Shown: positions 21,299 to 32,560, numbered from the stretch's first letter. The stretch is DNA of 64,000 nucleotides from Aporrectodea caliginosa (GCA_020284085.1 JACEVL010000519.1:1538001-1602000); one strand, 5' to 3'. The notes: generated by a model not told the origin, from the sequence alone. Numbers and translations are program-made.

Positions 21299-21718
21299 TA
21301 TACACTGACACAATTTGATCCGCTCAAATCGGATCTTACTCAAAAAATTGGGTCAGTCTTTGTCAGTCGACCAATTGGGGTGCAGCCAGTCTGAATATTT
21401 GGGTCAAACTTTGCATAGAGATCGGAGCGGATGGGATAGTTGTTCCATACTCAATCATCAGTTGTGCTCCACTTTGCCTCAGATATATATACCCTCTTGT
21501 GTGAACCAAATTATATATAGCCCACATAAATATATACTGGCTTTACATATTAGCATTGGTTTATGAATATTATAATACATACAATAATCACAGCATGAGA
21601 TTACATTATTATGTTTTGCATATATAGACCTATATAATAATATATAATGTATAATTGTATATACCCATATATGTCATTATGGTTATGGCTACATATATAT
21701 AATATATAATGTATATTT

Positions 21719-21753
<35 letters not shown>

Positions 21754-22067
21754 GTATATGTATATTTGAGCGCCATCATAATCGCGTGCTTCTGTCGGCG
21801 GGTCGTTATGTCACGCGATTATGAGGGCGCTGAGATACGCCTGCTGTATTCTATCCCACTGTATTGGGGTCAGTTCAAGTTGGTTGCCCAACCCGATACA
21901 TGGTATGCTGTCCTACATCCGATCACACTGACAAATTCTGAACATATTCAGACTGACACCAATCATTTCCAATGAGTTTTTCGCATAGCACGCTGGTCTG
22001 ATATGATTGGACCCCATCCAACTGGAAAATCGGATGGGGTGGAAATTGGGGCAGGTCGGGTTGGTAT
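21299..22067. mobile_element. Possible foldback/MITE-like element with AT core
   Basis: Left arm 21299-21440 and right arm about 21845-22067 are related as imperfect inverted repeats. CAGTCTGAATAT occurs in the left arm and its inverse in the right arm (ATATTCAGACTG at 21945-21956). GATCGGA-type and CCAATTT...ATCCGATT-type segments are also mirrored. The core holds a TA microsatellite (21719-21750) and a strong hairpin. No coding region. Ends and target duplication are uncertain. Confidence 0.45.
21770..21830. repeat. Strong hairpin, 19-bp stem and 23-nt loop
   Basis: Left stem GCGCCATCATAATCGCGTG (21770-21788) pairs with right stem CACGCGATTATGAGGGCGC (21812-21830) at 18 of 19 positions. 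It sits in the middle of the candidate foldback element and is far more GC-rich than the adjacent TA tract. Confidence 0.9.
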
Positions 22068-22121
22068 ATGGCAGGTTTAATGAATGCTTGCTTACAGTGG
22101 CAGCTTGTTTGTATGTACATG

Positions 22122-22360
22122 TATGCATGTGGGGCGCGGTGGTGTAGGGGTATATTCGGTGCCTTGCAGCTGGAGGGTTGCAGGTTCGAATCCACCTCAA
22201 GCCGTCGCGTAGGGACCCTGGGCAAGTCCTTCACTCGCAATTGCTCATGCGCTTCGGGCGTGAAACTCCGATTCAGTGTCCGCGCTGTAGTCGGGAGCGC
22301 CTCTGAGTAGAAATCTTGAAGGGGCGCTATAACAAGTGCTCATACATACATACATAATAC
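22122..22360 (+). mobile_element. SINE-C copy 2 (complete)
   Basis: Nearly identical to 12768-13005: GGGGCGCGGTGGTGTAGGGG, B-box GCAGGTTCGAATCC, CGCGTAGGGACCCTGGGCAA, GAAACTCCGATTCAGTGTCC and TTGAAGGGGCGCTAT. The tail differs, being (CATA)n instead of (TGAA)n. Confidence 0.88.
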
Positions 22361-22984
22361 ATGTATGTGTATATCTGATCTTCTATTATTTCACAGTGAC
22401 TTTTGTGTTACTATTCTCTACAATTTTTTAAGAGCTATGCTGATGTCAACAGTTGATATATGTTGAAACGTGATGCTGTAAATTTAAGTACGGTATCGCT
22501 TCTGAAATTGCCTTTGGTCATGCATTGTGACGAATCGTTAAAATGTTTTTAAGAAACTACACCAGGTGTTCCAAACTGTCCTATTGATCACTTTCGTCAT
22601 TGAGTTTTTGATGCATAGGTTTATTGTGCAACCTTAGTATCGACATGCATTTAACCATTTCTATATAGAGACGTTAGACATAAAAAATGTTCTGCCGACA
22701 ATTACGGTAATGGCGTTTTCATAATTGCCCATCCTTATCTGCCAAAGGTTACATCATGATACATTGCCATGGGTTGATATGTTTCATGAAATGATGGCAT
22801 TTTAGGACAATGATAACATGACAGTAATAATAATAATAATAATGGTAGAACACCAATAATATTAATAGAAATAAGAAAAATAATGATCATCATCAGTTTC
22901 TAATGCCAGCCTTTGACAAATTGGGTACGAATGAATCTCCTCCACGTTTTTTAATTCATCAAGTACAGTGCTTTTCTCATGGTA
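22361..22984. other. Unannotated non-coding stretch
   Basis: An (AAT)n run sits near 22826-22842. No other feature. Confidence 0.45.
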
Positions 22985-23105
22985 ATTGTAATTGTAATTG
23001 AACATTTGTATAGCGCCACTCGCAGATTCAGAGGCGCTCCCGACCCAGGGCTCTAACAAATAAGATAGTCTTCAGGTGTTTCTGAAACAGAGGAAGAGAA
23101 AGGCT
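22985..23105 (-). mobile_element. SINE/LINE 3' fragment, minus
   Basis: TGTAATTGTAATTGAACATT (a TGTAAT-type tail), then TATAGCGCCACTCGCAGATT, CAGAGGCGCTCCCGACCC and TCTTCAGGTGTTTCTGAAAC. The last 80 bp are the same as the insert at 16851-16932. Confidence 0.75.
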
Positions 23106-24499
23106 GAGGACTAATAATTAACACCTTGGAATTATTGCATTATCATTAAATAATTTCCTGGTTCTTAGGATTGTCAAGTTCCTTATTATAAATCCATGAG
23201 GGTCTTAACAGTACTCGTTGTTTCTATGTAAAAATTAGGCCCTGCATTGAATTGGCATTCGAATGTATTGAATATTACCTTTAAAATAGGAGCGCATTAT
23301 CTTGCAGGTTGTTCTTAGATCCAGTTTTCCCATTCCGGCCTTTTGGTTTGTCTGATGAATAGTTCAGACGTTGTTGGCTGCTAGCAGAGTCTCTTGGTAG
23401 CCCTTTGAAATGGAGAGAACATTGTTTTTGCCTTCTGGCAATAAAACTGGCCACACTATCATGTTTTACACCACAGGGCGGCGATGCGTTGGCAAGATGG
23501 TGGTCGAGGGATCAATTCTTCAGTAATCCTTCACGTTAGTTGCTAATCTGTGGTTTGGTATGTAGTGGTGTGAAACTGTGTTGCCCCACTGCAACTGTGC
23601 TGCCATTTCTAAACCGGTCCTTGCATGAAATTGTTCCATTAGCTGCTAGGCTGATTCTCTAGGGCAGCTGAATTTAAATGAGCTTATACAATGACCTTGT
23701 TCTGGTCTAGGCCGTGTTAATTGATGAATTGATGTTGTTGACACTGGCATCATAAATTAGTAACGAGATCTACTCTTGAAGAAAAGAAACCTGTTAAAGT
23801 CACCAATTTTGTCACGCTGAGCTCCTAAACTTGAATGTTTGAATGTGCTGTCAAACGTGGTTACACTTTTATTGTCAACCCATAAAATACGTCTGTCTTC
23901 TCTCTGTCTGCTATGACATTTATTAGTTTTATGAATGGGGGACATGTAGGTGTGGTATTGTGGTATGTTCATATCTTTGAATAGTTCTATAGATGTGTAT
24001 TGTGAGTAAGTAAGTGAGTAAGTTAGAATATTCTTTATTCGACTACCAGCAAACGCACAGTACCGTAGCTTACAGAAGAAATAATTAATAGAAACATTTA
24101 TGCAAAGTCATATAACATCCTCATATTAAATAAAACTTCGTTTGGCAAAGGCATCAACTCTAGGTATTGTGAGATCATGTGGCCTGGGTCATGTATTGTA
24201 TGGAGTGACCTTATGGGGCAGGGAAGAGGTCGTGAAGGATTTGACAAGGGTTTGAGATAACTGAGCGGAAAAGAGTAGCATCAGATCTAGAACAGTGTTC
24301 ATCAAAACTAGGAAAATCTCTTTGTATAGTCGTATAGCGGTAGATGTGTATGGTTACAACTGGTTTCTCCTGCACGTAGAGCATTTATTTATCAGTCGTT
24401 CTATGTTGACGTATGTACACACAATATGCCTACTCTATGTTGATATGATCTCAGTATGGCAAAGGGTGAAGGTGCAGTGTTGATAAATTTAAAACAAAT
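23106..24499. other. Mostly unannotated; retroposon tail near 24005
   Basis: GAGTAAGTAAGTGAGTAAGT followed by ATTCTTTATT at 24004-24040 is the minus-strand tail of an unnamed retroposon family. The family recurs at 30175, 37935 and 42495 as (TAAG)n followed by a CTTTATT-like end. Its body extends to about 24160. Confidence 0.5.
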
Positions 24500-24661
24500 G
24501 TCCGGTCTAATAGCCTGACAACATCTAAACTTAAAACTTACCTCTTTCAGTCTATTTATGGCTCTTAAATTCTTAATAGTTGCCCAGCTTCAATGTGCAC
24601 TTCTGAACTTTGTAAGGAGGGCATGATCAAATTACAGTTGTATTGTATTGTATTGTATTAT
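24500..24661 (+). pseudogene. LINE C-terminal and 3' tail fragment
   Basis: One frame reads T-S-K-L-K-T-Y-L-F-Q-S-I-Y-G-S-stop, the usual K-L-K-T-Y-L-F end of CR1/Jockey-group LINE proteins. A short 3' UTR follows, ending in a (TTGTA)n tail at about 24638-24660. Confidence 0.65.
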
Positions 24662-24986
24662 CTGCATATTAAACTCAAGGCAGCTGTTACGAGTTGTCCT
24701 TGAGACTGGTCCTGGTCCGTTTGGCAGTAAGCAAGTAAGTAAGTAAGTAAGTATATCTGCTAACCGCATTTTGGTTTACATTCTACAATGGCTATAATCA
24801 CAAATGTTACATTTTAATTTCTAGTGTTTTTCACACTGCAGTGTGTACAGTGTTTTGGTCAAGAGTAAACCATCCTAATAATAAATGTTTTACAGGCCAA
24901 ACAGTCAGCAGCGGGTATAACTCTGTTATGGGCATGCGGACGCATAGAGTATATAGCTGGTTTTTCATTGGTTGATATGGAATGTA

Positions 24987-25608
24987 GGGGTGCTCGATAG
25001 TCTAGTGGTTAGCGCGCTGGACTGTCAATCGAGAGGTCGGGGGTTCAAATCCCCGCCAGGACAGAAAATTTGGTTTGAGATTTCTGTTCCAAGAGCACCC
25101 CTAGCCAACTCAGCTATGATGAGTACACTGACCGTACACTGTCGGTGGGAAGATGAGACAGTGAGGGAGAGGATTGGCCACCCGCCCTCATATGCCGAGG
25201 CTAAGAAAATGAAGTCGCTAACACTTCATACCCATGGCTGCCTCAGGGCTAGCTTAAGGGACTGCTTCTTCTTCTTCTTCTTCTTCTTCTTCTTCTTCTT
25301 CTTCTTCTTCTTCTTCTTCTTCTTCTTCTTCTTCTTCTTCTTCTTCTTCTTCTTCTTCTTCTTCTTCTTCTTCTTCTTCTTCTTCTTCTTCTTCTTCTTC
25401 TTCTTCTTCTTCTTCTTCTTCTTCTTCTTCTTCTTCTTCTTCTTCTTCTTCTTCTTCTTCTTCTTCTTCTTCTTCTTCTTCTTCTTCTTCTTCTTCTTCT
25501 TCTTCTTCTTCTTCTTCTTCTTCTTCTTCTTCTTCTTCTTCTTCTTCTTCTTCTTCTTCTTCTTCTTCTTCTTCTCCTCTTCTTCTTCTTCTTCTTCTTC
25601 TTCTTCTT
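24987..25608 (+). mobile_element. SINE-B copy 4 with giant TTC tail
   Basis: Complete SINE-B: GGGGTGCTCGATAGTCTAGT head, B-box GGGGGTTCAAATCCCCGCC, body GTCGGTGGGAAGATGAGACA and GAAGTCGCTAACACTTCATA, end GCTAGCTTAAGGGACTGC. It then runs directly into the TTC tract. Among the most intact SINE-B copies here and a good reference for the family. Confidence 0.92.
25265..25608 (+). repeat. (TTC)n tract, about 115 units
   Basis: A 344-bp, almost pure TTC run (GAA on the other strand) with one CTCCTC-type interruption near 25574-25580. It arises from the tail of a SINE-B. Very long GAA/TTC tracts are known to form triplex structures. The poly-Phe/Ser and poly-Lys/Glu frames across it are not genes. 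Confidence 0.97.
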
Positions 25609-25737
25609 TACGTATACATTGCGCTGTTAATGAACGCACCGGCTGTTGTCTGATGCTTTTCATAAATAGCTAATGAAATGCACTGCAACTTTTACTGCAT
25701 CACAGTCGCTAAAGCAAAACACCGCAGTAGTCATGCA

Positions 25738-25840
25738 GCTAGAGGGGAATGCTATAGGGGAAGTCCAGAGGGGAAGGCTAGATGGGAAGGCTAGAGGGGA
25801 GTGCTAGAGGGAAGACTATAGGGGACCTGGGGAAGGCTTT
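25738..25840. repeat. Short minisatellite (AGAGGGGAATGCT type)
   Basis: About five imperfect copies of a 15-20-bp unit of the form (C)TAGAGGGGAAGGCT, purine-rich on the plus strand. Confidence 0.75.
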
Positions 25841-27347
25841 ATGTTCAGCATCGTATACGACTAGAGGATTCTGTAGATGATCATTTGGACGTATTTTATG
25901 TCCAATTATTTCATGCCGACTAAGCCGAGTTTGAGGGGCTCGGATGCCAGAAATGTTTGGTTACGGTGATGAAAACCTGCATATAAAAGATTAAAAGACT
26001 AGGGAGTTGGTCTTATGGCATGTCTCGCTTTATTGTAGAAATCATTCTTAACCAGTCACAATAAATTGACCTTAATGGCAGTTTCTACTTAAAAGATTAT
26101 AGCAAGAAGTACTTAGAGGTCGAAGCAAAAACAATTTCTCTCTGTGTTTATTTCCGAGGTTTCTGTGTCATTTCTAGAGCTTTGCAGTCAGTGAAAGGAA
26201 ATGATACTTAGAGTTGGTGTATAGCTTTGACGTCTGGTATTTAGTTAAGTTTGCATGCAGTTTCACTTGTATCAATATTCCGTTGACCTTAACAGTAGTT
26301 GTTGTATTAGGGATTGGCATTGCGTCTAGGAAATAACTGGGACAAGGTTATTTAATCACATTGGTGATACTTAGAGTTGGTGTTATGCTGTTGAATGGGT
26401 GTTTAATATGTTGTTGAATTGGTTTTTTCTACATTGTTAATTTAATTTTACAACTTACTGTTGTTGGAAATCAGGCTAATCTTTCATATGAAATGCAATA
26501 ACTCTGCACTTTATGAGGTTCTTAACAGACACTATATATAAAGTCAGATATCAATCAATCAATGAATCAATCAATCAAAATGGTTTATTTTTGCAACCAA
26601 ATCAAATAAATTCATCAGGTTTACATATCATTGCAACTTGGCTACAATAAAGGAGGCCCTATAAAGGGATCAAGAATCCCGCTAAGTAGGGACACCAAAT
26701 TGCAGATTAAATTAGATGTGTGGTGGCCTTAGAAATATGTATTAACATGGTAAAACATATTTATGGTGATCAATGAAGAGTGACAGCTGAAGTAAAAAAC
26801 AGAAAAGAAAAACGATATGAACTAATAACAGGAAACAAGGAAGTGAAACTGAAACAATTGCTCAACACTGTTGAGTCAATATATGATTTAAAATAAATAT
26901 ACTTAACTACTAAGTAGAGATTAGATACTACAGTGTACATAAAGGGTGAAAGGAGTGAGTTGAGTTAGACAAGGTCGTTTATACAGTACCATCTATAAGG
27001 TACAATGTAGGTGTGTAATTTTTTTGAATACCCAGATGCTAGGGGATAAGTGTATTTTCATAGGAATATGCCCATACATACATGATACTATGCATGTGTA
27101 TGTAATGTATGCACGTACATGCATACATACAGACATACATGACGCAACAGAGCAGCCTTTCTAATGAGCTGTATAGCTCCACTATCAATGACCAATTTCG
27201 CAGGCATTTTGAAGGCAGGCAGTTGAAAATGCATTGTTTGGACCTGTTCCGAAAGTTGTCACAGAAGAATGTCATGGATATGGTTTAAAACATCAATGTT
27301 TAAAACTGTCTGAGGTGCTTGCACTCAAGCAACCCTGCACTCAGCCT
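25841..27347. other. Mostly unannotated non-coding stretch
   Basis: Contains GATACTTAGAGTTGGTGT twice (26203 and 26367 regions) and CAGTTTCTACTTAAAAG (26079 region), which recurs at 28818 as CGGTTTCTACTTAAAAG after TTGACCT(T/C)AATGG; these are dispersed repeat pieces. 26510-26580 is a retroposon 3' end with a (TCAA)n tail, followed by an unnamed minus-strand repeat to about 26720. Confidence 0.5.
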
Positions 27348-28509
27348 TAGAGATGGTTTTTTGGCGTTGAAATATTTCAATGAAATATTTCAGTTTTATT
27401 TGAAATATTTCAGTTTTCTTTGAAACATTTGAAATTATTTTTTTTCTTTACATTTTACAACTAATTACAACCATAATAACAGTTTATTTATTTCTCTCAT
27501 ATTACATATTATATGCATTATTGTGTTAGTGATGACCATCCTCGAGATACTCAATTTATTTCTAATTACCTGTTTTTAAGAATGACTTTTATGAGAGTTA
27601 CATTATATGTTGAAAAACATATTTTATTCACCAAATGTCACAAATTACAGTTTGATCTAATAAAGTAGATGTTATTGTTCATTGTTATGCTTAACATTTA
27701 TTATTAATCACTTGTTTTGTCATAAATGAAATAAATGTGATTTTAGCTAAATTCTGCTAGCCTAGGACACAGTCAATCGTATAGAATTCGAAACACTTTA
27801 GTGACTTTACAAGACAAATTATAAATCACAAATACTATGTCAACTAGACTCAATAATAATCCGGCGAACAAAATTTTACAAAAAGTTCTAAGAATAGAAC
27901 TTAGAACACAAACATAAATAGTACTATCAGTCAGACAGAGTAAACCATCATTAATAGTAATTATACTGCTAAAATCTGTCAGTTACAAGATTTCCTCATT
28001 GTTATTCATCATCGTCCATGTCATCATCTTTGTTGTCATCGTCAAAATCATCATTGTCGCTATCATCATAACTGTCACTGTCATCATCATCACTGGCATC
28101 TTGAAATTCTAAATAATAATAATAATAATGATACCGTACTTTTATTTAAGAAGTCTTTTATTCGTCAAACAACATAAATAAAACCAGGAATAGGCATGAC
28201 GACGGAAACTGTGTACAAGAAATCCATCATGGCTGCCATCGACTTCGATCAAATAGAGTGCAAACAATGACAAGCAAAGTAACGTCTGCTATAATAAAGT
28301 TAATATCCGATTGCAGAACAGACCATATCTTTGGAACAGCACCATGTCATTGGAACAGCACAAACTGGTCCAACTCAAGACATTGTGTCAATTTGTGTGC
28401 ATCCAATACTTGAAAAAAACATGTTGTTTTTTTTGGTCATTGAAATATTTCAAAAAAAACTGTCAGAAATGAAATATTTCAAATGAAATATTTCACGCTC
28501 ACATCACTA
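27348..28509. mobile_element. hAT-like transposon with palindromic subterminal repeats
   Basis: The left end is TAGAGATGG. The right end read in reverse is TAGTGATGTGAGCG. The element is flanked by perfect 8-bp target duplications CTCAGCCT (27340-27347 and 28510-28517). The palindrome GAAATATTTC occurs exactly three times near each end (27369, 27382, 27402; 28442, 28471, 28485) and is a plausible transposase-binding array. The interior is AT-rich and holds a short acidic open frame on minus. The terminal repeat is short, so the assignment rests on the TAG-type end plus the 8-bp duplication. Confidence 0.82.
28005..28112 (-). other. Acidic open frame inside the hAT-like element
   Basis: A minus-strand frame of 35 codons begins after a splice-acceptor-like ATTATTTAG and reads E-F-Q-D-A-S-D-D-D-D-S-D, then a run of D/N/S, ending D-M-D-D-D-E-stop. 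It could be the last exon of a transposase or of captured host sequence. It could also be just an ATC/GTC microsatellite in disguise. Confidence 0.3.
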
Positions 28510-29027
28510 CTCAGCCTGGTCTCTCGTGCCCTGGCTTGTTTCTGGAAAGAGTTCCGACGAATGCGTGATGCAAGGAAGGCGGCCGGAATAGAATTTATGA
28601 GATTAGACTCCGTAAACACACTCAGGTACTTCAGTCGAGTGTCGTTGCTAGGATCATAATGCAGGTATGTCAACGGGAAACCAGATGAAGCGTTCAAAAT
28701 GAGGAGAAATTCCTCTAAGATGTGGATCAATCATGACTGATGTTGAGGTTATCGGATGCCTAGTACTCGTGATGTTATCTGATACCTTGTATTTGTGAAA
28801 GGAATTGACCTCAATGGCGGTTTCTACTTAAAAGCTTTAAGTAGCTGCTGAATGGAAGTGAAAATGGAAAAAACATGGCAAAACACTCCAGTTACAGTTT
28901 CTGGTAACATTTTCCAATGCTGTCCTTCCTTTTTCTTTTAAGATGTCCTTGCTAACTCGGCTCTGAAAGTTATAACAGTATGAATGATTCAGAGTTTGTG
29001 TCTTATCCTTATCAAGATTTATGCTCC
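28510..29027. other. Unannotated stretch
   Basis: An 83-codon minus frame (28479-28730) continues beyond the end of the hAT element. It has no recognised domain, and its last codons lie within the transposon end. No product is proposed. Confidence 0.35.
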
Positions 29028-29220
29028 ATAAGCACCCCTAGCCAACTCAGCTATAATGAGTACACTGGCTGTACACTGTGAGTGGGAAGATAAGACGGCG
29101 AGGGAGAGGATTGGCCACCCACCCTCATATATTGAGGCTAAGAAAATGAAGTCGCTAACACTTCATACCCATAGCTGCCTCAGTGCCAGCTTAAGGGACT
29201 GCTCTTCTTCTTCTTGTGCC
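29028..29220 (+). mobile_element. SINE-B copy 5, 5'-truncated
   Basis: Starts at AGCACCCCTAGCCAACTCAG without the tRNA-like head, then GTGAGTGGGAAGATAAGACG and CAGCTTAAGGGACTGCTC with a short TTC tail. 5' truncation fits LINE-style target-primed integration. Confidence 0.85.
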
Positions 29221-29364
29221 TGGGCAGCTTTGAGGGCAATTTGTATAGGTAAAAACTTGTCAGTAGGAAACTCTGACATGAGGACCAGTCAAGTGCAGAT
29301 GTTGACTGGATCTTACCAACAGCCAAACTGACAGATCTTGACTGTCTTCATTCCACCTGCTAGA

Positions 29365-29465
29365 CTTTATTATTCATTACTTGAATTTGTATAGCGCCTC
29401 TTCAAGGGAACTATTCAGAGGCGCTCCCAAGTCCCAGCCCCAGCACGGCCAAATAGGACCATATT
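29365..29465 (-). mobile_element. SINE-C/LINE 3' fragment, minus
   Basis: TATTCATTACTTGAATTTG, then TATAGCGCCTCTTCAAGGGA and CAGAGGCGCTCCCAAGTCCC. Inverse of the common GCGCTATA 3' end. Confidence 0.7.
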
Positions 29466-30935
29466 AATTTCAGTCCTGATTCTACATCAGTAGTGTCTTC
29501 AGTAACATCTTCAGTAGCAGTTTTTAATTGGATCTTTTCGTTTCAGCCTTCTGTTATACTTATCCATTTTTTCTGTATTTAGTTTGTGTATGTTTATCTG
29601 TCTCGTCTCGTCCTCTGCCTCCCCACTGATTTTTTACTCATTACCTGTACTTCACCTTAGCAGTCCCTCTCTTAGGATGTTCCTCTCTCCCTGTTCTATC
29701 CTTCCTCTGACCCTCCCATGTCCTACCCTCCCTCTCTTCGACCTTCTTTCTCTGCTCTTCCCTTTTGTGTATTTCCCACCATTTCAGTTAGTAGTTATCA
29801 GTTGAACAGGCCTCTGGCCATCTAGCGTAGAAAAGATACAAAGCTCGAAACCGTGCTTAGAACGACGCTAGACTTCAGACGCTGGTACCGATTCCTGAGG
29901 CCATCCTGCGGTTTCTGCTGCAGCAAGCTTCCAACCAGTTTTTAAGGCTGGATAATGAGTAACCAATTTGGCACAGACCTCTTTTGCAGCAGCTCAGAGC
30001 TTTGTGGCTTGAATGAATTCCTGCCTCAGTTTTTATTATCTGTCCTGTAATTCCCACCCCAGTTTTAAGTGAGCTCAACGAGTAAGTACCTAATTTTAGC
30101 CACCCTCAACCACAGTTCTGTTGATGCTAGTAGCAAGCATTGCATATGCTGTGTTGAATGAACCATGTTCAGGCATGTAATAAGTAAGTAATAAGCTTTT
30201 ATTGTGGCACTATATATACTGTGAATTGCCAAAGAACTCATTGCTGTATGGCTTTGCAGTGGAATAATTTGTAGTAACAACTTGTTAGAAGGAAAACAAT
30301 TTAAATGGATGACCCAACAGAAAGAGTAATTGGATATTTATATAGAGTCTTTTGTACCCCTCAAAAGTGATTACATCATTACATAACCCTTTTCTGCAAT
30401 GATCCTTATTACATTCCTCTTCCACTTCAATTTACTTTGTGATTCTACAGTTTACCTTCCAGGTGTAACTTCTGATGAGTATTAAATTATAATCGGTCAG
30501 TAATTTGCTACTTTGTTTGTGGTCATTGGTATGTCTACTGTTATTTGTTCAAATTAAGTAGTTATTGTAAAGATTATTGCAATGCAAAGTCATAAAAGTA
30601 GTATTATGTGGTTTTTGGTATTCTATCATTTTTACATGGTGGTTTTTTTATTTACTTATTTTTGGCTGAAATGTGGGTGACATGGAGGCAGATTGCTAAT
30701 GTGTTTTCCTGTTAGATTCTGCATTCAGGGTTCCGATCCTGGAACATAATGGGAAATGAATAATGTGTTGTCAAAACATGCAATATTGAAAGGAATAGTG
30801 GCTGCTATTGCATATGTGCTTCAGCTTAAAAAAATGTGCAAACAATAGGATAATGCTTGTGATGACTAATGTTCATCAATGAGCAATTACTTTAGGTTAC
30901 CTTAGCTGTTCAAATAAATTCATCATGATATCCAT
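29466..30935. other. Unannotated non-coding stretch
   Basis: A pyrimidine-rich part lies at 29580-29790 and a (TAAG)n retroposon tail near 30176-30196. No exon recognised. Confidence 0.45.
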
Positions 30936-31175
30936 CATCATCATCATCATCATCATCATCGTCGTCGTCGTCGGCACCACCACCACCACCACCACCAGTT
31001 CCTGATTCTAGCCATTTGGCGGCAATGTGTACGAATAAATGCTCTCCATTGTCCTTGGTTATTTGTCAAGTCCATTGCTCTCCTTAATGTTAGTCCAAGT
31101 GATGTCATGTCCTCATTTATATTGTCTTATCCAGCGTAGTCTTGGTCTGCCTTTGTTTCTTTTCCTTTGACTAGA
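30936..31175 (-). mobile_element. RTE-like LINE 3' fragment, minus
   Basis: Minus-strand copy of the same 3' region as 31714-31945: AGGCAGACCAAGACTACGCT, AATGGAGAGCATTTATTCG, CATTGCCGCCAAATGGCTAG and AATCAGGAACTGG, then expanded triplet tails (GGT)n, (CGA)n and (TGA)n at 30936-31000. The tail shows three successive triplet types, an unusual microsatellite evolution. Confidence 0.75.
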
Positions 31176-31713
31176 TTAGCAGGTGTAAATTTACTGCCAG
31201 GAAAGTTAGGATTTGCTATGGTTTTCAGTTGTGAAGTTGCCAGGCCTGAGCAGTGTTAGATGCGCAAATACACTGAAATCAAGTGTGTAATTCTACTGGC
31301 ATATAATTCTACTGGCATTTGCATCATCTGTCAGTCCACTATGTTTACATCAATCGTAGGTTAGGGTTACTGGTCACTGTACTCTGGGCAGAATGTAGAT
31401 GCTTATTAATTGATATTGAAGTGATGACTGATGTTGATTACTGTGTCATAGAATATCATGGTCCTCATTAAAAAAAAGACAGGTGTAGGCTTCCTCTTTT
31501 ATGTTTACTGGCAACCAGATCCACCAGGCAGATGCTGCTCTCTTAGTGTGGAACTGTGGAGATAATAAACTGGACATTGTCTGTAGCTAAGCCAACTTTA
31601 AATGCCTGTGTCTTTTGTGGAGTGCATGAGGCAGAAACCACGTTGCTGTTACATCTGCTTCTTTGGCCAAAATCGCTTTCTGCTATAGACTTGTAAGAGT
31701 TGATATCTGGTAA
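31176..31713. other. Unannotated non-coding stretch
   Basis: Nothing recognised. ATAATTCTACTGGCAT is duplicated near 31290-31318. Confidence 0.4.
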
Positions 31714-31945
31714 ATGCAACACAACGCACTACACGCAAGGTTCGAAGGAAAAGGAAACAAAGGCAGACCGAGACAACGCTGGATAGACAATATAAATGAA
31801 GGCATAACATCACTTGGACTGACACTAAGGGGAGCAATGGACTTGACAAGAGACCGAGGACAATGGAGGTCATTTATTCATACCCATCGCCGTCAAGTGG
31901 CTGGCGTCAGCCGTCAGGAACTGATGATGATGATGATGATGATGA
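31714..31945 (+). pseudogene. RTE-like LINE C-terminal and 3' end
   Basis: The plus frame reads K-G-R-P-R-Q-R-W-I-D-N-I-N-E, then G-L-T-L, A-M-D-L-T-R-D-R-G-Q-W-R, H-R-R-Q-V. This is the G-R-P---W-D-I---L--A--LA-DR--W R C-terminal signature of RTE-type and related LINE ORFs. It is followed by ACTGATGATGATGATG, a (TGA)n tail. The ATG at 31714 is not a true start. 5'-truncated relic. Confidence 0.75.
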
Positions 31946-31995
31946 AATGCAGCAGTTTCATCCTTTACGACTGGTTCTATTTCTCCATTTGTTGA

Positions 31996-32560
31996 CCTGT
32001 TTCCACCTTATTGGCATTGCCTAGTTTTTTCACTGACTTTGTGCTGGTTATCCTATCATCGACCATTGGACTGTGGAATGACCTTCTTGTTAATCCCTTG
32101 CCATCTGCCTCCGTAGATTGATCTGATTAGCCAGTCTCTTGCTCTCTGTCTCCGTAGACTGACCTTCTGGCTATAGTCCCTTGAGACTGGCTTTCTTAAT
32201 GGATCGTTCCCGGTTCTTAAATGCTGGTCATGCTCAAAGCGGGAACCCTCTGCCAACTCGGTTAAAGCCGTTATTACCTGCAGACAGTTAAATGCTCCTT
32301 CAGACCATTTCCACTTTATTGCATAGTTTTTTTCCACTGCGTTGTGGTGGATTTCCTATCGACCACTCCGCTATATACACTGACCTTGTTAATCCCTAGA
32401 GCTAGTCCATTGTCCTTGGGTAGGTTGCTCAGCGGATCCCCGGAGTTTTCTGCGATGCATATCTCACTGGCAGCTGGCATCTTCTGGTTACTTGGTTAAA
32501 GGCCGTTACTAGCCGTTGAAATGCCCCTTTGGATGACCATGTCCAAGTATAGTCAAGTTT
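31996..32560. repeat. Diverged tandem duplication, about 300 bp
   Basis: The first copy at 31998-32290 and the second at 32295-32560 share CCA(C/T)TTTATTG, TAGTTTTTTTC, TGACCTT...TTGTTAATCCC, TTAAAGCCGTTA/TAAAGGCCGTTA and AAATG(C)(T)CC(T)TT in the same order. No coding feature is supported, though TTGGACTGTGGAATGACCTT resembles the LINE G-L-W-N-D-L signature. Confidence 0.6.

Noticed and set aside
24972..25673. 233-codon and 145-codon frames with poly-Phe/Ser and poly-Lys/Glu
   Set aside because: They cross a SINE-B and its TTC tail; not genes.
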